From positions 1 to 10,344 of the forward strand of contig WFZY01000174.1 in the NCBI GenBank assembly GCA_015489265.1: a stretch of 10,344 nucleotides of DNA, given 5' to 3'. This DNA is from Flavobacteriaceae bacterium (GTDB taxonomy: Bacteria > Bacteroidota > Bacteroidia > Flavobacteriales > Flavobacteriaceae). The notes under the pieces were generated by a model that saw only the letters and a list, made by a program, of their open reading frames with translations, was not told the DNA's origin and made no database searches. The position numbers were made by a program, and so were the translations under genes. Each line of letters starts with the position of its first letter. The first letter of the stretch is position 1. Shown piece by piece: positions 6,779-10,344 of the stretch.

Positions 6779-6804
6779 AGGAAGCGAGTAACCCCGACTT
6801 AGAA

Positions 6805-6850
6805 ATACCCCAAATTTGGGGGTTTGAAAACACCCAAATTTGTTGGTATT
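6805..6850. repeat. Palindrome and imperfect inverted repeat
   Basis: CCCCAAATTTGGGG (6808-6821) is a perfect 14-bp palindrome. A larger imperfect repeat pairs ATACC (6805-6809) with GGTAT (6845-6849) and CAAATTTG (6811-6818) with CAAATTTG (6835-6842). The CAAATTTG core thus occurs twice, 24 bases apart, and each copy is itself self-complementary. Function is unknown. Confidence 0.55.
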
Positions 6851-7004
6851 ACTTAGTTTCATAAAAATTCTATGGATTTTTCGGGTTAAAGATAACTCAA
6901 CAAACAAACTTTATGCACTACCTTCCAAAATACAAGAAGATGCATACAAAATATTAGGTTTATATGACATAAAACATATTACGACACCATACCAAATAAT
7001 CTAA
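6828..7004 (+). pseudogene. Possible 3' fragment of a broken gene, family not recognised
   Basis: An open frame of 58 codons runs from just after a TGA at 6825 to a TAA at 7002, with no start codon suited to it. The second part reads like real protein: from 6888 it gives KDNSTNKLYALPSKIQEDAY followed by KILGLYDIKHITT. No upstream coding in another frame could be joined to it, since the preceding DNA is repeats. Such tails can be left by decayed transposases, but I cannot assign this one, and a chance open frame is possible. Confidence 0.25.
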
Positions 7005-7085
7005 AATGTAGTGCTTGACAAAATCGCAATACTCTATAAATCAATATTTTAATTTTTAAAATATACGAAGTCAGGAACAAAAACC

Positions 7086-7124
7086 AAAAAAAACTGCTTC
7101 AAAATATAAATGAAGCAGTTTTTT
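7086..7124 (-). terminator. Intrinsic terminator of the T9SS cargo gene, usable from both sides
   Basis: ACTGCTTC (7093-7100) and GAAGCAGT (7112-7119) form a perfect 8-bp stem around an 11-base AT loop. It is flanked by eight A residues on the left (7086-7093) and six T residues on the right (7119-7124), giving a U-run on either strand. It lies 22 bases after the stop codon of the reverse gene at 7146. Confidence 0.88.
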
Positions 7125-7145
7125 GTCAATGCAGTATTTACTAAT

Positions 7146-10100
7146 TTATTTCTTAAGAAACTTCGCAGTATAACGGGTTTTGCCGTTTTGTAGTTTAACG
7201 ACGTAATAACCTTTAGTCAAGTTGGAAACATCAAATTGGATGTTATTGCCGCCATTAACTTCTTGACGCAATATTTCACGACCATTTAAGTCATAAACAT
7301 GTGCAATTGTATGTAATTCGACCGGAACAGATACATTAATAATATCCGTAGCCGGATTAGGATAGACATTTACTTGGACTAAATTTTGATTGTTTACGGC
7401 ATTTTGTGTTGCTGTAAATTCGCCTGAGAAAATACCGCGTCCGTAGGTAGATGCAAACACCTTATTATCATCTCTCAATTCAATATCGGTTACTTTAACG
7501 TCACTCATACCGTTATAAGTCGGGTACCAGTTGGGGTTAGCATCGTTAAAGTTTGGCGTTGCCCAAATACCTAAATCGGTTCCTATAATAACTTCATCGG
7601 TATTTAAAGGATTTCTCATAATACAATTGACCGGCATATCAGGCAAATCACCTTCTTTGCTTGTCCAAGTAGCACCACCATCGTTAGTATAGTAAATATT
7701 TTTAACACCGTAATTAAAGAAGGTTACAAAAATTTCATCTTCATTTTGCCCAAATTCAATATCGGATATACTACCGACAAAATCAGCACCGGTTATGTCA
7801 CTAAAACTAGGACTTGTATTAGCATTTTCAACTTTTAATAAATTACCGTTTTGCAGCCCTACAAATAGCTTGGATGAATTGGTTGTAAACGGAGAAACTT
7901 TTAAAGCCGTTGGGAAGCTATGTAAAAGCGGATCTTGAATAGTATATTTTGAAATAGTAGTCCCTAATAAATTACTGTAACGACGAATGGCATAAGTGTA
8001 ACCGCTAGATGTTAAAGAACTATAATTTGAATATAAAATGTTTAAATTAGAGTCCAAAGCTTCTTGATTGATAAAATCACCATGTTGTGTACTTTCGACA
8101 TTAACCGTTTTCCAGTATTGGATATCATAATTGTACAAACGAATATTACCATTATAAACATAATTGGAAATACGATACCGGTCAGTGCCATCTTGGTCAA
8201 AGAAGCAATAAGCACCGTCTCCACCTTGAGTTTCAACGGAATTAGATACCTGCTGCGGGGCATTTTCAAACAATTGCGTTCCATTATCTTGGGCGCCTGC
8301 CATAAAGTAATCACCGCTAAAAGCTGATGTAGGTGCTACCGCCATATGATAAAATTGTGTTACATTATAATTTTTGTTGCGGTGTTGAATAGTTGTTCCA
8401 CCATTACCTGAATAAGCCACACCGCCATCATTTCCAAACAAAATATGTTGCGAATCGGCAAAGGCGATACCATGTTGGTCAGGGTGGATAATATTTGAAG
8501 ATGTTGAACCGTAATATGATGAAATTTGAGTCCAAGAACTACCTCCATTAGTCGATTTAAACAAATCAATACCACCTACAAAAATAGTATCATCATTATT
8601 AGGATCGGTTTCAATAAATAAATCATAAAATGCTTGTCCGTTGGTAAAATTACTACCACCTATATCACCGTCAGAAGGTGTGTTAAAGGTTGTAACAGAT
8701 GATACAAAACCATCCGTTGTTTTTAATCCGAGAACCGAACTGGATGAACCGGTATATTGAACAACTAACATGTACATTTTGCCGGGATCTGTTTTAGATA
8801 CTGCCAATTCCATTCGTCCGGTATTATTAGCCGGTAAAACCACATTAAAGCTATTGCCGTCAGTTGATGATAATAAGGCGCCATTGGTAGTTCCGTGAAC
8901 AGTGCTACGCGTTGTTGTCAACCAAATTTTATTGTCTGCGGCAATTTCCAAATCAAAAGGTGTATAAGTGGTTCCATCGGGTGTTGCAGGCATAGTCACT
9001 TGTTGCCATGTGGCACCGTTATCGGTAGATTTATAAACTCCTTGGTATCCTTCGCCCATGACTGTAAATAAGGATGCATCTGCATAATAACTATCGCCTG
9101 CACTGGCATAAATTTCAGTAACGCCATTATTATCACGTGTAACAATGTCGTTAATATGTGTAATTCCCGGAACCAAATATCCTAAAGAAATATCTGTGTG
9201 GTTATTGGTAATGGTTGCATTGATGGCAGTTGAACTATTTAAAGCGTTTAGTATTGCTTGTCCATCAGCTTTAGATATCATTACTGAAGGAATCGTGATG
9301 GTAGCATCACTTCCCCCCATAATAATCGGTGTACCGGGTACATTATTAATCATCAGAACCCCAATAGCACCGGCATTTTGAGCATTTTTTACTTTGTCGA
9401 CAAAATAGCAAGTTCCACGCTCAATTACCGCAATATTACCATTTATGGCAGCTGCATTGGTTAAAGGATTACATGCCAAAGTCGGATTGGCACTCCCATC
9501 ATCTGCTAACACCAAATTGCCTGAAAAATCATTAAAAGTTGTGTTACCAAAGGCAGCCATAACCGCTACTAAATCGCCTTGTAAGTTAGCAGGCGAATTA
9601 ATGGTTACGGTGGCATTAGACATGAACTGTGCATCACCATCTTGTCCACCAAAAACATTTTCCCAAGTTTGTCCGCCATCTGTAGAACGCCAGATACCGT
9701 TTCCATTAACGGCACCACCGGTATAAGATTCACCGGTACCTACGAACATGTTTTGGGTATTATTAGGATCATAAGTGATAGAACTAACTGCCAAATTGTG
9801 TGGCAAACTTGTATTTTGCCAAGCAGAGTTGGGATTGGTTATGTCATTATTAACCCATAAACCACCACTGACGCCACCGGCAAAAACTCTTTTATGTGTC
9901 GGGTCGTTAGGGTCAAACAATAAAGCTTTGGTACGACCACCAACATTACCGGGACCTCTTTCAATCCAAGCATTCGAAAATTGTCCCGGAACACTTTTGT
10001 TGTTGGCATTAGATTTGATTTGTTTCTGTAAAACCCTTAACTTTTCCGGTGTCGGACGTCCAATTTTCGGATTCATGGTCAACTCCCATTGTCTTTCCAA

Positions 10101-10295
10101 ATATTTATTTGGCGGGACACCTAATTTTTTGCGTTCTGCTTTGGTTAAAGTTTTAGTATTTCTAAAAGGTGAGTTGGCTAAAAATTGTGCATGCTTTTGT
10201 CTTAATTCAACAACTTTGGTTCTATTGTTGTCTGTTGAACAAGAAGCAAAAACCATAGCTGCAACAGCCCATAATAAGATAAATTTTTTAAACAT
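7146..10295 (-). CDS. T9SS-secreted BNR/VPS10-like propeller protein with PA domain and type A sorting domain
   Basis: A 1049-residue exported protein. Residues 1-18 form a signal sequence ending FAS-C19, a possible but weak lipobox. A basic stretch (about 25-97) follows, then a sortilin/BNR-type beta-propeller (about 108-957) with Asp-box repeats at 203-211 (RSTDGGQTW), 422-430, 476-483 (degenerate), 580-588 and 869-877. A PA (protease-associated) domain at about 238-365, including IAVIERGTCYFVDKVKNAQN, interrupts the propeller after its first Asp-box. The end (about 975-1049: VYPNPATD, YDLNGRE, GYYVVKLQNG, KFLKK) is a type A C-terminal sorting domain, recognised by the type IX secretion system for transport across the outer membrane. 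No catalytic protease motif is seen, so binding or adhesion is more likely than cleavage; that is inference. The gene is monocistronic, with a -7 element upstream and a strong terminator downstream. Confidence 0.92.
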   Translation of the reverse strand: MFKKFILLWAVAAMVFASCSTDNNRTKVVELRQKHAQFLANSPFRNTKTLTKAERKKLGVPPNKYLERQWELTMNPKIGRPTPEKLRVLQKQIKSNANNKSVPGQFSNAWIERGPGNVGGRTKALLFDPNDPTHKRVFAGGVSGGLWVNNDITNPNSAWQNTSLPHNLAVSSITYDPNNTQNMFVGTGESYTGGAVNGNGIWRSTDGGQTWENVFGGQDGDAQFMSNATVTINSPANLQGDLVAVMAAFGNTTFNDFSGNLVLADDGSANPTLACNPLTNAAAINGNIAVIERGTCYFVDKVKNAQNAGAIGVLMINNVPGTPIIMGGSDATITIPSVMISKADGQAILNALNSSTAINATITNNHTDISLGYLVPGITHINDIVTRDNNGVTEIYASAGDSYYADASLFTVMGEGYQGVYKSTDNGATWQQVTMPATPDGTTYTPFDLEIAADNKIWLTTTRSTVHGTTNGALLSSTDGNSFNVVLPANNTGRMELAVSKTDPGKMYMLVVQYTGSSSSVLGLKTTDGFVSSVTTFNTPSDGDIGGSNFTNGQAFYDLFIETDPNNDDTIFVGGIDLFKSTNGGSSWTQISSYYGSTSSNIIHPDQHGIAFADSQHILFGNDGGVAYSGNGGTTIQHRNKNYNVTQFYHMAVAPTSAFSGDYFMAGAQDNGTQLFENAPQQVSNSVETQGGDGAYCFFDQDGTDRYRISNYVYNGNIRLYNYDIQYWKTVNVESTQHGDFINQEALDSNLNILYSNYSSLTSSGYTYAIRRYSNLLGTTISKYTIQDPLLHSFPTALKVSPFTTNSSKLFVGLQNGNLLKVENANTSPSFSDITGADFVGSISDIEFGQNEDEIFVTFFNYGVKNIYYTNDGGATWTSKEGDLPDMPVNCIMRNPLNTDEVIIGTDLGIWATPNFNDANPNWYPTYNGMSDVKVTDIELRDDNKVFASTYGRGIFSGEFTATQNAVNNQNLVQVNVYPNPATDIINVSVPVELHTIAHVYDLNGREILRQEVNGGNNIQFDVSNLTKGYYVVKLQNGKTRYTAKFLKK

Positions 10296-10332
10296 AATAT
10301 TACTTCTTTTATTTTTTAAAATTAATGTGTAA

Positions 10333-10340
10333 CAAATATA
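10333..10340 (-). promoter_or_regulatory. Probable -7 element of the T9SS cargo gene
   Basis: On the minus strand this reads TATATTTG, an exact TAnnTTTG match, 37 bases before the ATG at 10295. The expected TTG element would lie beyond the right edge of the window, so it cannot be checked. Confidence 0.55.
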
Positions 10341-10344
10341 ATAT

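Larger units (their letters stand above)
6392..7145. other. Gene-free region rich in inverted repeats
   Basis: These 754 bases lie between two convergent genes. From left to right they hold a CGCGAT hairpin and a 33-nt hairpin (6441-6493), AT-rich text with a weak inverted repeat (6597-6603 with 6624-6630), a nested pair of inverted repeats (6719-6778), a palindromic block (6805-6850), a possible coding fragment (6828-7004), and the terminator of the reverse gene (7086-7124). No intact gene or TAnnTTTG promoter was found on either strand. Confidence 0.7.

Noticed and set aside
6392..7145. CRISPR array or tRNA/rRNA in the repeat region
   Set aside because: The repeats are inverted and unequal, without regular spacers, and no cloverleaf or rRNA-like sequence was seen.
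8042..8575. Reverse and forward open frames inside the large T9SS cargo gene
   Set aside because: They are out-of-frame shadows of a gene with clear domains along its whole length.

Overview
The window comes from the chromosome of a member of the Bacteroidota, most likely class Flavobacteriia. The evidence is an SprE/PorW-type lipoprotein of the type IX secretion system (T9SS), a large secreted protein with a type A T9SS C-terminal sorting domain, a bactofilin-AtpZ-DUF6168 gene string typical of flavobacteria, AT-rich DNA, and -7 elements of the form TAnnTTTG, with no clear Shine-Dalgarno sequences. No species can be named from the sequence.

Layout. A forward CPBP-family membrane protease (132-965) meets the end of a reverse operon; the two stop codons share bases. 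That operon reads, in transcription order, sprE/porW (4486-1970), bactofilin (1927-1538), atpZ-like (1560-1342) and a DUF6168-like four-helix membrane protein (1345-962). Its last three genes overlap or sit close together, so it was probably transcribed as a unit. In many flavobacteria this string runs on into atpB and the rest of the ATP synthase genes; here it ends instead.

From 4487 to 5050 lies a gene-free stretch holding degenerate octamer repeats, a near-perfect 35-nt hairpin, and a well-formed forward promoter with no obvious gene behind it. A forward gene of unknown function (5051-6391) follows, encoding a single-pass membrane-anchored protein. A second gene-free stretch (6392-7145) is dense with inverted repeats, contains a possible fragment of a broken gene (6828-7004), and closes with a clear intrinsic terminator. 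The right third is a reverse gene (10295-7146) for a 1049-residue T9SS cargo protein: an Asp-box/BNR propeller interrupted by a PA domain and ending in a sorting domain.

How the genes fit together. SprE is part of the gliding/T9SS machinery, and the 1049-residue protein is a probable substrate of it, though the two are separate transcription units. AtpZ and the DUF6168-like protein point to ATP synthase assembly. There is no convincing defence system, CRISPR array, intact mobile element, tRNA or rRNA. The least explained parts are the two repeat-rich intergenic stretches and the unknown gene between them.
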